DNA of 64,000 nt. Source: Isochrysis galbana (lineage: Eukaryota; Haptophyta; Isochrysidales; Isochrysidaceae). This document shows positions 33,001 to 43,270 of this stretch, one piece after another. Below the pieces are notes generated by a model that was given only the letters and a program-made list of their open reading frames with translations, did not search any database and had not been told where the DNA came from. Location: positions 1,137,350 through 1,201,349 of the forward strand of contig CM030932.1 in the NCBI GenBank assembly GCA_018136815.1, written 5' to 3'. Position numbers and translations under genes: made by a program. Every line of letters starts with the position of its first letter. Within the stretch, counting starts at the first letter, position 1.

Positions 33001-35053
33001 CCGACGCTCGTGGAGGGGTAATCCAATTTGTGCGGGCATCCGACCCCGACCCTAACTCAGGTACTTTAGCACGTGACGTGTGCCCAGCGGGGATCGCAAC
33101 CAACCCCAATTCCGAGTCGGCAATTTTGCTGCAGACTCTTGATGCCATCTCTCCTGCTCTTGCGGCAGCCTCCTGAAGCTCCTCACACTGCGCCATCAGC
33201 AATGGCACTATGCGCTCCGCGCGAGCCAGCTGTGAGATGACTGTGGCTTGACTTGCACCTTGCGCTTCCATCTGACGGAGAAGGTCGTCCTTTTCTGCAC
33301 GTAACGACTCCAAGAGCTTTGCATCTGCTTGCGAGACACCTCTTTCCCTGTCGAGCTCGTCTTGGACGGTCGAGAGCTCCAGCCTTGTGGCAGCCAGCTC
33401 GCGTGAGAGAATCTTTGTCTTGCTTTTGTATATCGCGCACTGCCGACGCAGGGCTCTTCCTTCCTCGTACTGGCGGCGTAGCTCTTCACGAAGGAATTCC
33501 GTCTCGTGCGGCTGAATCCCTGGACGAGCAGATTGCCCCATCGAAACGTGTGACTGCCCACTGCTAAAGGTCTCCACAGAAGCACAGCTCCGACGGCTCA
33601 CCACACATGCACCGCCGTCAGGGACAGGAGGTTGCTGCAGCGGAGCTTGAATAGGCAGGTCAGGAGCATTCGTAATGAGCCCATCATCCCGGCTACATTT
33701 GCCGTCGGGCGCCCTCGACTTGAGCCGGTCAGTCTCACTTCGTATAGACGGGCTCCGGTAGAAAAGGCTTGCCGATGACGCTGACTGCAGATCATGGATT
33801 TTTGAACGATCGGTGCAACTTCGCGTCGCCGCCAAGGCACCGTTGCTAGAACGAGGGGATTCGGTTTCGGCAGGGTGTCCACACACTCCCGTGAGATCCC
33901 CGACGGGATGCAGATGCCGTTGGCTGGAAGCCCCAGGATAGCTAGACTTTTGACTTGTCCATGCATCACAGTTGTTGCCCGCTTCCACAGGAGGAATATG
34001 CACTTCTGTTGAAGGCAGCAGGTCCGATCGCGGGTACGTGCGTCGCGACGATCGGCATCGTGCCGTCTGTTTTGTTGTTGACATGGCCGAGGAGTGCGGG
34101 CGCTGGACGACATGGTTTTTGAAAGGTGGAGAGGAGATGGATCGAGAGCCATCAGCATGGTCCTCGCAAGCTGAAGCGTCCGAGTTGGCAATGCCCATAA
34201 TAGCATGGATTTGAGGGAGTCTTTGACGAACAGGCGCATACTCCAGGATCTGCGTTGCGCTCGGTCTCACGCTGCTATCCTTCTCGAGCATTTTTGCCGC
34301 AAGAAATGCTAGCTCCATTGAGAAGTGAGGTGGTAAGGTCGGAGCAGGAGTGTGCAAGATTTTGCGGGTGAGCTCCGATTGGCTCGATGCAACAAATGGC
34401 GGCTGGAGTGTTGCCATCTCGTAGATCAAGCAGCCAAGAGCCCAGATATCTGAGCGTTGGTCGTATGGGCGCTCTTCGCACATCTCAGGCGAGAAGTACA
34501 GTGGTGTTCCTACTGTTGTGCTTGCCAATGGACAGTCAGCGTCCAAGAGCCTGCCAAGGCCAAAGTCACCGATCTTGACGCGCCCGTTCGAGGCAGTGAA
34601 GATGTTTGCGCCTTTGATATCGCGGTGGAGAATGCGAGCAGCATGTAGCGCCTCAAGCCCTGACACCACTTGTATGACCACTCGCCATATGAAAGACTCG
34701 TCGAATGCTTTCAATTTTTCTGTCTGGCCGCCCACCCCGGTGTCGTCCTGCTTGACTCTGGGCTGTGTGCGCTCCTTCAAGAGCTGCGCAATATCACCCC
34801 CATCCGCAAATTCCATGACAATGTGCAACACCTCGCCCTCTACGAACGAGTCCACGTACTCAATGATCGCCGGGTGCCTCACGCTGCGCATGCACTGGAT
34901 CTCTTGAGCCATTTCGTGCCGTTGGACTGGGCTGCGCTCGGCCAACTGGATCCGCTTCACCACGAAGATCTGACCGTCTGCGCGCCGTCTTACCTTGTGA
35001 GCGCTGCCCGTTGTGCCCACACCGAGCAACTCGAGTAGCTCATACGCGTCCAT
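30080..35053 (-). CDS. NIMA-related (NEK) serine/threonine kinase with long tail
   Basis: The ATG at 35053 (MDAYELLELLG) starts the kinase fold exactly; the frame upstream is a GC-rich leader. The product is 1657 residues with no intron. Kinase motifs: glycine loop GVGTTG (11-16), Lys33, Glu51, HRD at 143-145, DFG at 163-165 and the activation segment GTPLYFSPE, whose form is typical of NEKs. NEKs act in mitosis, cilia and microtubule control. A coiled coil follows near the middle (ETEFLREELRRQYEEG onward, about 110 residues), as in many NEKs. The remaining tail is Ser/Pro-rich and disordered, apart from a conserved-looking patch VTRLREVVEFSLDFDEPHLV and a charged C-terminal helix (EEEERRMIVEELRRLRAC). 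It is divergent from the gene at 36322. Confidence 0.85.
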   Translation of the reverse strand: MDAYELLELLGVGTTGSAHKVRRRADGQIFVVKRIQLAERSPVQRHEMAQEIQCMRSVRHPAIIEYVDSFVEGEVLHIVMEFADGGDIAQLLKERTQPRVKQDDTGVGGQTEKLKAFDESFIWRVVIQVVSGLEALHAARILHRDIKGANIFTASNGRVKIGDFGLGRLLDADCPLASTTVGTPLYFSPEMCEERPYDQRSDIWALGCLIYEMATLQPPFVASSQSELTRKILHTPAPTLPPHFSMELAFLAAKMLEKDSSVRPSATQILEYAPVRQRLPQIHAIMGIANSDASACEDHADGSRSISSPPFKNHVVQRPHSSAMSTTKQTARCRSSRRTYPRSDLLPSTEVHIPPVEAGNNCDAWTSQKSSYPGASSQRHLHPVGDLTGVCGHPAETESPRSSNGALAATRSCTDRSKIHDLQSASSASLFYRSPSIRSETDRLKSRAPDGKCSRDDGLITNAPDLPIQAPLQQPPVPDGGACVVSRRSCASVETFSSGQSHVSMGQSARPGIQPHETEFLREELRRQYEEGRALRRQCAIYKSKTKILSRELAATRLELSTVQDELDRERGVSQADAKLLESLRAEKDDLLRQMEAQGASQATVISQLARAERIVPLLMAQCEELQEAAARAGEMASRVCSKIADSELGLVAIPAGHTSRAKVPELGSGSDARTNWITPPRASGPFGSSDGLASCGYSPGLFARCADQVTSHRSESSARSGSAPPGPERLETPTSPLAALVGEPCANALSSVARAAAAMSATTSSPRSDSGKLVVSPSLASPMPSPLLQPRGEAILVGECTSSGPFNLPSSDAERTSCHEKLPVHAPGSARPMFGVGAMHVANSRQIPQRAPPISGCDKAEPTAEALSCIPHLWGSDVSVATQNLRGKAAGSFPHASDSGSAMSFGRCVDGLAAASSVASASSPCHTPGSCSHAVSGEPSSSDCIKHVSSPRGSLSPHAIASMSSGSSPIVLPTASSACAPAPACAKFAASCTTSPLQRHSMSPERQEFRGSAQQRQARSLRRSAHRLDPHRRSSSLPRSAPSTAPPTPVRTANPDGSLKHHLPQLLAPAHWLPHTESSSIPSLGVLYAWRKGGLILPSSVRAAGGSFAALPWLHSGCVWLNRQRATCIQGALALSLLVRMQHTSEATARHEHSSECIKLLRSMRIRFRHDTLLRPIRTPTALLLPNSDALSNRCSEDAASRPGQLFARRGGPSARHGSNWFLVDLPPSVTRLREVVEFSLDFDEPHLVEEVFATSHSPPLVRMAIMHARNEAQRARLPAAHPSSSSCSSIARTSMSGETVVSAPSSMVSDEPRFRRTPSQTAGQAYLHQPQLIGPEEDALPKIDHSASEISVSLFSPLPPSLCSWNARQGTESLSIDVTNADSCCIQAQGEHSSSAERSALPPYGETHSVKYEHQSHQVKTPSAPSHDATGKGADVRDACTTLRTYAEQKHRAGASIGLNNSVPVAIVRLSQPPPLEASNRRLASQHSAIVDKSHELSEASNNCEAVTVQGRLAHATTSTADVDVPATMPRDGTTPSLPSVSMTTLPSVVRRLDFAEAALAKAVTGAVAPMGREVLPTSEAVCEERAIPCELSSHVRCNGALEKPPFPQNGAGQLLQTSPVMTEEEERRMIVEELRRLRACAKEEELVRACAMSA

Positions 35054-35414
35054 CGAGCGCCAGCCTCGGGGCTGCACGCCTGCAGGTCCCCCGTCGCTCC
35101 CGCCTTCCCCCCAACCCCACCCCACTCCCTTACGCCCTGCCCTTCCCGTCCTCCGCCGCCCCGCCGCCCCCCTGTGTGGGCCGCGAGCGACGGAGTGAGC
35201 AAGAGCTTCTTCTTTCCCGCTTCTTTGCTTCTTTTGTCTAAGCCCACCGCACGCCCCGCGCGGGAACCACTTCGTTTTGGCGGGAGACGGTGCGCGCGCG
35301 CTGCCGCGCCATCCACGCCAGGAACGCACGGTGTAAATAAAGCGCTCAAAAGCACTCAACCGGGCACATTCTTCATTCTTGCTTGTGCTTGTTGCTTGTT
35401 GCTTGACACCCGAC

Positions 35415-35831
35415 CCTACATGTGAAAAACGACAGAAAACCTGTTTTTCTGTGAAGACCAAAAACAGTGTTTTTCACCGTTTTTCTGAGCCTTGGCCCTA
35501 AGCCTAAGCTTGGGGCCAGCTGCGCCGGTGTCTCTGCAACTCGCAGCTCGCAATGCTCGCTCGCTGCTCGCTAGGTATATGTGTGTACATGGAAGATATG
35601 GTTATGGTTATGGCTATGGCAAGTGCAAGTGCGGACGCCTCCATCTACCCCCCCCCCCGCCCACCCCCCGCGCGCAAAATTTTATAATATCATTTTCTAA
35701 CGTAAACACCATTTTCTAACGTAAACACTGGCGGCCTGTTTTTCGGGCTGTTTTGGCTATTTTCTGTACAACCCAAAAACAGCTATTTTTACTGTTTTTC
35801 TTGGGCTTGTCGACTGTTTTTCACATGTAGG
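35415..35831. mobile_element. hAT-type MITE, 417 bp
   Basis: Perfect 16-bp terminal inverted repeats CCTACATGTGAAAAAC and flanking 8-bp direct repeats CACCCGAC at 35407-35414 and 35832-35839. Inside are several ACTGTTTTTC/GAAAAACAG motifs in both orientations. There is no coding capacity. It lies in the 1.27-kb interval between the divergent NEK and EDR2-like genes. The CCTA ends match those of the autonomous element at 46891. Confidence 0.9.
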
Positions 35832-35999
35832 CACCCGACTCAAGCATAACTCCGCTCCCCGAAACCAGGATACCAGGATGCGAAGCCGGGACACAATAGG
35901 CAACCACAATCGAAGACCCAGGAGGCCTGCCCAGACCCCACACTCTGAACCAGGCCCATGGTAGTGCACCCGGGCCGGACCCCGGAAACCGAATAAAAA

Positions 36000-36128
36000 G
36001 GAATGAAGGGGGGAAGGGAACGCTTAGTTAGGGCGTAGGAGGAAAGGGAATTAAGGGCGATAGTCGATAGTGAGGTAGCATGACCTGGAACGTAGTATGC
36101 GTTAGCCCAGAATCTTCAGATGTGTTTT
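36000..36128 (+). repeat. Dispersed repeat, pair with 21058-21190
   Basis: Begins AAGGAATGAAGGGGG and ends CAGAATCTTCAGATGTGTTT. It is located 200 bp before the EDR2-like start and may supply part of its promoter. Confidence 0.5.
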
Positions 36129-36321
36129 TCAAGAGGGTGGCCCTACACGCCATGCGCAGATGCGCGTACATCACGATGTTGTCAACGAGGTGGCACACGG
36201 CAACGACGGCGTCTGCCCGAATGGCCACCCCGCCGCCCCTCTTCCATGACAGATCTACCAAAGATTTTACTTTGAGAAGAGAATTGGCTGCGGTGGGTGC
36301 ATACGTTTGCGCGCGGCCCGC

Positions 36322-38836
36322 ATGGACATCCTCGCGCTGGACCGAGTGCTGGTGATCGAGGGCGCGTGGAAGCTGGGACTCACGCCGGAGGATGGGTGGT
36401 CGGAGAGCCTGGCCGTCCTCACTCATAATCATCTCTACCTCCTTGAGCCGAGCGACCCCGAGCCGCTCTCGCCCTTTGGACGCACCTGGCGGCGGATCCA
36501 GCTGACCGACGTGTCTGATCTGACTGTCTCCTCGATCTCGGGCGCTGCCGGCGCGGAGATGCTTCGCATTAGCATCAACGCGATCTTTCAGGGTGATATC
36601 TTGCTTCGCACCCCACCTTATGCAGCTGATGTCTCTAGCTGGGTGGGTGCTCTTGAGCCTGTCATCGCAGCGGCTCGGACTCGTTTAGCAGTCTCCAGCG
36701 AGGTGCCCGACTCCGTTGCTGCATGCTTACTCGGTCAGCAACGCCTGAGCCGTCACTCTTCACAAGAACGGCTTATCTCAGATGTACGCTGGTGGGAGCC
36801 GCATGGCGGCAGAACGCGAGAGGGCGGTTCGGGACGGTCGAGTCCTGTTTCAGAAGCCACTTCCTCACTCACTCGGCGGCGTTGGGCTCTGGCAGCTGGC
36901 TCGGCGAGGGGGATTGGGATCGAAAGTGGAGGGGTGCGTAACACAAGCACCACCACAGGCCTCGTGATGTCAGCGTGCGGCGATGGGGCGTCTGGCATCA
37001 TGCCATCCAAGCCGTGGGCAACTGACTGGTTGTGCAACATTCACGCGATGGGTGTTCTTGACAAACGGCGCGATGGCTTCTGGCGTGTGGGTTGGGCGGA
37101 GCGGCTGTTTGTGCTCTGGATGGACAATGCGGGGAGCGCCCATCTTCTCTATTACAAACGCGCCGTTGAGAACAATGACGAGTTGCTCGGCGAGCTTCGT
37201 GGCGTGATAGATCTAAGAGGGGCCAGCATTGAGCTTCGATCATTCGAGGATGGTGATGACCACCACCAAAAAGCAACTTCAAGTGCAGGCACAGACGGTC
37301 GTCGCAGTTATCTGCGCATTACTGCCGCGCAGCCGGCGGTAGTAGAGCCCTTCTATGTGCTACCAAAACGCCTTGCTGTCATTGATGTACGATCCGGTGG
37401 ATCTTGCACAGACGATGAGGAACTGAAGCGCTGGGAAGAGCGCATACAGTGGGCTGTGCGGCGAGCGTCCGGTGCCTTAGGAGTCCTCTCGAGCGACAAG
37501 CCAATAGATGACACCAAAGCTGATGGGACCGACGATTGCCGCAATAGTAAACAACTCCGCAACTTCAGGGGCGGGTGGGTCGGCATCATGACCCTTGGCG
37601 GGCTGAACGCCTGCCTCCTGCTGGCAAGGAGTGGCTCGGAAAGCACCTTCATCATTGCGATTGTTCTGGCCAATGCTCTTTGTTACTTGCTGCTTTGGGC
37701 TCCCCGTGCCACCTCGTCTGCGCCCCGCGTTGCACCGCTCATGCCACTGGACCGCAAGCTGTCCCGATCTGAACGCCCTCGTGCTGGCATGGTTTGCGGC
37801 GACCCTATGGTGCTCGCCGCGCCCCTCGCTTGCAATGGGGATGCGCGCGATTTCAGTGTGCGGTGTGGCCCTGATTATCCACGGCTCGGCCTGAAGGCCC
37901 CGTCCCAGCCTGCAATGTATGAGCTTCTGAGCAGTGACTTCGGCCGAGCCAGTCAACAACCACGCCATGTGGCCGAGCTCATGCAATTGCCTTCCCCTCC
38001 AAGCGTTGTACAAGGCCGGCTGCCACCGCTCCTTGTCGTCAATGTCGTGGTCCCTATAGCTGCCCCTAGCCTCCTTGGCGAAAAAGATGACAACGGCTGC
38101 GTTGCGGCCATCCTATGCTTTGGAGCGACAGACTCGGCACAAGCCAGCTCGCGCGAGTCTTCTCCGCCGCCAGCAGTCGAGTTGCTGGCTAAATTCAATG
38201 AAAATGCTGCGGAGAAACGAATGGACGCCGGTGTCTTCAAGGTGAGCTCGATCGTCTGGTGGTCATTGCCACGAGAAAGAGCGAGCAACGGATTTTGGGC
38301 TTACTCCAGCACCCACCGGACTGCCAATATATCAGGTCATTGCCAAGCTCGATAATTGGGACGACCTGGGTATGCCGGCATCCATGCGCAAACTCAACGG
38401 CAAGCCTACCCTCATCCGCCGTTCGGCTGAGCTTTATGTACGAAAAGTAGCCCGATGTGTTGCCTCGCCACTCTCCCTAGAACACCTATGTGCACTTGCC
38501 AAAAGTTCATCTTGGTGCTGCAGATACTTCTAGACTACTCGCGCGCAACCGATATTTCGGACAGCTCACCTCACCCACTGTCGTTGCGGTGCGTAGGTCG
38601 GCATGAACTACGTAGAGATAGACATCTTCGTTGACCGTTTCGGATATGTTGCTCAGCGTGGCCTTCATGTGGTCAAACAGAAGATAAAGGAAGCTGACCT
38701 GCACGTCGCCTTCTTGTTGCAGGGCACCTCGGATGATGAGCTTCCGGAACAAGTCTGTGCCTGCGCCCGCATACCATTCCTCGATTGGGAGAAGCTTCCG
38801 CAGCTGCCTCGGCTGCTGGCGGAGCGCCAACTCTAG
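36322..38836 (+). CDS. PH-domain / EDR2-C (DUF1336) protein
   Basis: Exons 36322-38241, 38336-38446 and 38597-38836 join in phase 0 to 756 residues. Splice sites: TTCAAG|GTGAGC, ATATCAG|GTC, CGAAAA|GTAGCC, GCGTAG|GTC. Residues 1-115 look like a PH domain ending in a helix with Trp (VSSWVGALEP). A second PH-like region is split around residues 240-390 (GVLDKRRDGFWRVGWAERLF, FYVLPKRLAVIDV, ELKRWEERIQWAV). Two hydrophobic segments follow near 420-460. The C-terminal third is the EDR2 domain: FSVRCGPDYPRLGLKAPS, VNVVVPIAAP, VIAKLDNWDDLG, GMNYVEIDIFVDRFGYVAQR and LLQGTSDDELPEQVCACARI. Plant EDR2 binds phosphoinositides through PH and START domains; no START domain is visible here. The ATG chosen is the first in the leader. 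Confidence 0.85.
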
Positions 38837-39690
38837 CCCCGTCGGGGGGGGGGAATATTGGAGGAGCAACCACTGACCCCGGACAAAGGCTATGCGGTTC
38901 GGAGCGGGGCATTTGTTGAAAGGATAGAACGCGCATGTGTGTTATGTATATGTTTGCTGTGAGTGGGTTGGAGACTGGGCGGAGGGGTTCACGGACAACT
39001 TGCTTGCACTACGACACGCTATTGAAATTCAATAGGCTATTGCTATTGCTGTCTCTATACCTCTATTGTGCTATTTTACGTGCTAAAATAGGAGTCGTTA
39101 CAACGGGAACCCCTCCCTCCCAACCTTAAGCAGAGCCGCCGATGGCCACACCCAAGAATCACCCAAAAAAAATCAGAGCCAAGATTCAAGCTACTATACA
39201 CTATACTGCAAGTAGCTAGTAGCTACTGCGTAGCTATAAATAAAGGCAAAGGCCCATCGCACTCATGGTGCTGCCTCACGCCATGCGCCTCTACTCCAAA
39301 ACACTCACTACACCTATGCTACCCCCTTCGCCCTTCGTTCCCTTGTCTTCGGTTTCGGGGGGGTGGGCCCGCGTGCACTACCTACTACGTCGGAGCAGGC
39401 GGCCAGGCGCAAGGGGCAAGGGGCGGGCTGGGGCAGCACCTGCGCTGGTGTGTCTTATCGTGGCAAGCAGCAGACAGACACGGAAACGATAAAACGATCG
39501 TTAGATCGTTAGAACTAATCTTACCGTTACCGTGTCCCCGGGCCCCGGCGGGTCGCGGCCTCCGCCTCCGCTCTTCGCTCTTCGTGTTCTTCTTCCCAAC
39601 TATCGCCGCGTTTTTGCGGCGTTTATCGGCCGGGTCGGCCGCGCGCGAGGTGTCGTGTGCTCGTAGAGCCCTGCCTCATGGGTAGTACCT
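38837..39690. other. Intergenic, no gene seen
   Basis: 3' flank of the EDR2-like gene. AT-rich stretches at 39010-39080 and 39160-39250 and a G run; no protein-like frame. Confidence 0.5.
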
Positions 39691-40047
39691 ACCGAACTGG
39701 CCGATAGGGATGCAGGGATGGGGGATGGAGCCAGCTCGAGGACAGGCCCTAGTGGGCGATGGAGTGCGGCTCGCAGCCCGCGCCCACTCACTATCACTAC
39801 CACTAGCCACTAGGAGTCTAGACTGGGGTTGATGGGAGGTGGCGGCTTAGCGGCTTAGGCTTAGCTCATGCCAAGTGCTCAGTGCTAAGTGGCCTACATG
39901 CTCCATGAGCGTGACCTATAGGCTACAGGTTGCATGCTGCATGCCCCCCCCGAGGGCCCTCGCCGAGGGGAGTTGGAGTTGGAGCCTGAAGGGGAGGGCA
40001 CGAGGCGCCTCCCCCATGTGCCATGCGGACTAAGTATAAGCTTAGTC
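39690..40047 (+). mobile_element. Diverged short retroposon copy
   Basis: Shares GTGCGGCTCGC(A/G)GCCCGCGCCCACT and the following TCT(A/G)G(A/G)CTG stretch with copies A and B. It ends with a GC-rich stretch and then CTAAGTATAAGCTTAGTCG, whose CTAAG/CTTAG arms form the terminal hairpin. No target duplication was found. Confidence 0.6.
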
Positions 40048-40424
40048 GAGCAAGAAGCGAGAGAGAGGGCAGAAAAGTCCACGCTGAAGTATGAACCGTG
40101 AACCCTCACCCTCGACCTCCGAGCGAGTTTTGATGTTTGGAGTTTGGGGGGGGTGGGGGTCCCATTGATTGGCCATTGGCGAAGGCCGAGGGCTATGAGT
40201 GAGCTGGGGGGGGGCCGGGGGATAAAAACCCGAAGTGAGGCCTGAGGGCTGAGGTTTGAGGTTCGACAGTCTCGTGTTGAGTCGCGCTATTGCGACCTTG
40301 TTGAGAGCAGCCTATTGCGCCGTTTCGCCGTTTGCAAACCCCCTCGAACGACAAGCGCAACGAACTAACACGCCATAGTAAAGATAAAACCCGGGGGGCC
40401 TCGGAAAGAGTAGAGAGGTTAAAG

Positions 40425-41017
40425 AAGGGGGGGGGGCTCGAAGGCTGTTGGTGCGCTGAGATCGCGCTCTCGCCGCCACCGGCGCCTGAGGGGAGAGGAG
40501 AGAATGAGGGCCCGGGGGCGGGGGAGAGAGAGAGGAGAGAGAGAGAGAGAGAGAGAAAGAGAGGGAATGAGGGAGAGGAGGGAGGGAGGGGGGGAGGGAG
40601 AGGGAGACAGCGCAGGGGGAGAAGGCGGGAGGAGGGAGAGAGAGTCTACAAGGCACGTTTCTATCTGTGTGGAGGTGAGGGGTGATCCCCCGCCCCCGCC
40701 CAACCCCCCTCCCCCCCCCCCCCTCCCCCCCCGGTCCAACCAAAACAAAACGTCGCGCGCGAGATAGAAATGAGAGGAAGCATGAAGAAGAAGAACGGAC
40801 CCCCCCCCCCCCCCGCCCGAGAGGCGAGCGAGAGAGAGAGGGAGGGGGGGGGAGAGGGAGAGAGAGAGAAGGGAGGAAGAGAGAGAGAAGAGAGAGAGTA
40901 GAGAGAGAAGAGCGAGAGGGGGGGAAAGAGGGGGAGAGGGAGAGGGAGAGAGAGATCGTCTCTCTCTCCGTCGGTCGGGGCGACGAGAGAGAGGAGGGAG
41001 AGAGAGAGAGAGAGAGT
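40425..41017 (+). repeat. Purine-rich (GA/GGA) low-complexity tract
   Basis: About 600 bp of GAGAGAG, GGGAGAGG and G-run sequence, broken by C runs at 40680-40735 and 40800-40815. It lies just upstream of the epimerase gene. Long frames through it on both strands are artefacts. Confidence 0.8.
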
Positions 41018-41329
41018 TGCCTCTGCGCGCGGCGTCGTCTCTCCTTCTTCCTCTGCTTGTTCTTCACTGCTCTTGGGCGGTTTCTCCTAGTCTCCCCCAC
41101 CCCGCCAGCCCGTTGTCCACCATCTCAGACGAGAGCCCGCTGTATCTCTCGACTCCGTGAGTCTCTCCTCCCGCCTCGCCCTCTTGCCCCTCCCCTCTCC
41201 AAAACCCCCTCTTCAGCCCGCTCTCTTCGTGGTTGGTCTCCCCGGCGGTTGACTCCCCGTCTTCCAACCTCTCCCCATCCTCCATCCTTCGTGTCTCGCA
41301 GCCCTTCAAGCAACCAGACCCAAGAAGCG

Positions 41330-43270
41330 ATGCTCGCACTCTCGACTGCTGCTCTCGCTCTCTCTCTCGGTGCGCCCTCGCTCTCCTCCGCGGTCTCCGC
41401 GGCGCGGAGCTCGCAGATCTCGATGGCGAGCAAGTACACCATCGCCCCCTCCATCCTGTCCGCTGACTTTGCCCGCCTCGGTGAGGTGAGTGAGAGGGAG
41501 AGTGGAGGGCAAATAGACTCTGCGCAGAGGGGCACAGTTTCTCCACGGGGGATCACCAATGCAGCAGCAGGGATCGATACTAAGTGGAGAGAGGATGGCA
41601 TTACTGATGGAACTGGAGGAGGGGCGGCCGGGGGGGGGGGGGGCTGAGGGGGGGGGAATCGGCAAGAAGACGGGAGAGAATCTAAGCGGAAGTAGGAAGA
41701 CGGGATCGAAACCACGGATGGAGTTGAAGGAGAAGCGTCTTACATGGAGCCCGAAAAGAGCAGGGAGAGGCCAAGAGATGGTCTGGAAACAGCAGGGAGA
41801 GGAGAGGGGGTCGAAAGGGCGCAAAATAACCCAAAGATGAGTGGATTACGGGAAGGTCGCAAGCGTGTCCGGGAGGGAAGGAATCGGACAAAGTTGAGCA
41901 GACATCGAAGGGGGGGAAGCATTGCTACGTCCTCAAAAGGGACCATGCGTCACGCGGCAAGACTCTGGATCGTTGAGAGGGAGCTGGCGTCCGATGGTCA
42001 GGCATGTCTGAGTCACACGATAACACTGGCGAAGCACCCGGGGCTGTAGGCGGGTCGGGCGCGTGGCAGTGTCGGGTGCGGGTACGGCGCTCGCTCTTGG
42101 CTTTTGCCCCTAGCTGCCCTTTCCAACCCGCCGGGCTTGCTGTTCTCCACTGTGTGCAGGAGGTGGAGAATGTGCTCAAGGCTGGCGCCGATACCGTTCA
42201 CTTCGATGTATGCCAGCCCTACCTGCAAATCTGAATCCGCCTTGCCGATGCTTACTTAATTTAATGTCCGTATGTTGCCCGTGGGCCATGAGTTGGTCAC
42301 ATGCCGCTAATTATTTGCCACCCACTCTCAAGCTACGTGTTACACCCCGCTTCCCCCTCATTAGGTGATGGACAACCACTACGTCCCCAACCTTACCATC
42401 GGTCCGATGGTGTGCAAGGCACTCCGTAACTACGGCATCGAGGCCCCCATCGATGTGCGCTGCCATTGCAGCGTGGGCACATATGTGGTGCTCGGTAGCC
42501 ATGGAAGGTGCTAGTGATGTTAATGATTTGGTGTGATGGGTAATGACGCCGTTTTATTGGCGGCACCGCCCATTAAGTCGATGACAATCGCGGCGTGCGC
42601 CTTGGTGGCGCCTCGCGCGACCCGGATGACGCGGCCACAATTGCTCTCACACAGGTGCATCTCATGGTCTCGCCGGTGGACGCTATCATCGGCGAGTTTG
42701 CTGCGGCTGGCGCCTCCTTCATCACCTTCCACCCTGAGGCAACCAAGCACGTCGACCGGTCGCTCTCGCTCGTGCGCTCCCACGGCTGCAAGTGAGTGCA
42801 CCGCGTGCGCGCAGACGCATGCTGCCAGTGCCCAGAGTCGCCACTCTGAATGAGTGCTCATCTCATGGTTCCCCATCCCTCTACATTCCCCACCCGTTGC
42901 ATGCAGGTCGGGACTCGTCTTCAACCCGGCGACATCGCTTGACATCCTCAAGTACGTCATCGACAAGGTCGACATTGTTCTCCTCATGTCGGTGAACCCG
43001 GGCTTTGGTGGCCAGAAGTTCATCCCCGCTACCCTCGACAAGCTTCGCGAGGCGCGCAAGATCATTGACGAGTCGGGCTATGACATCTCGCTTGAGATTG
43101 ACGGCGGCGTTGGTCCCGCCAACATTCGCGAGATCGCGGAGGCGGGCGCCGACAACTTCGTTGCCGGCTCTGCCATCTTCAACACTGAAGATTACAAGGC
43201 CACCATCGACAAGATGCGCGAGGAGCTCGCCAAGGTGCCTGTGCCGGGCAAGGAGTTTGCACTTTACTAG
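41330..43270 (+). CDS. rpe: Ribulose-phosphate 3-epimerase, plastid-type
   Basis: Five exons (41330-41485, 42160-42207, 42365-42454, 42655-42791, 42907-43270) join in phase to 264 residues, the usual length plus a presequence. The enzyme interconverts ribulose-5-phosphate and xylulose-5-phosphate in the Calvin cycle and pentose phosphate pathway. Motifs: [70 protein letters not shown] and VAGSAIF, including the metal-binding His/Asp residues and the second catalytic Asp. Residues 1-29 ([14 protein letters not shown]...) form a signal peptide followed by a Ser/Ala/Arg-rich stretch, consistent with import into a secondary plastid. Intron 1 is 674 bp; the others are 116-200 bp. Exon 2 is only 48 nt. 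Confidence 0.94.

Noticed and set aside
40312-41100. Ser/Leu/Pro frame and its plus-strand Arg/Glu counterpart upstream of the epimerase
   Set aside because: Translation of a purine/pyrimidine tract; no protein character.
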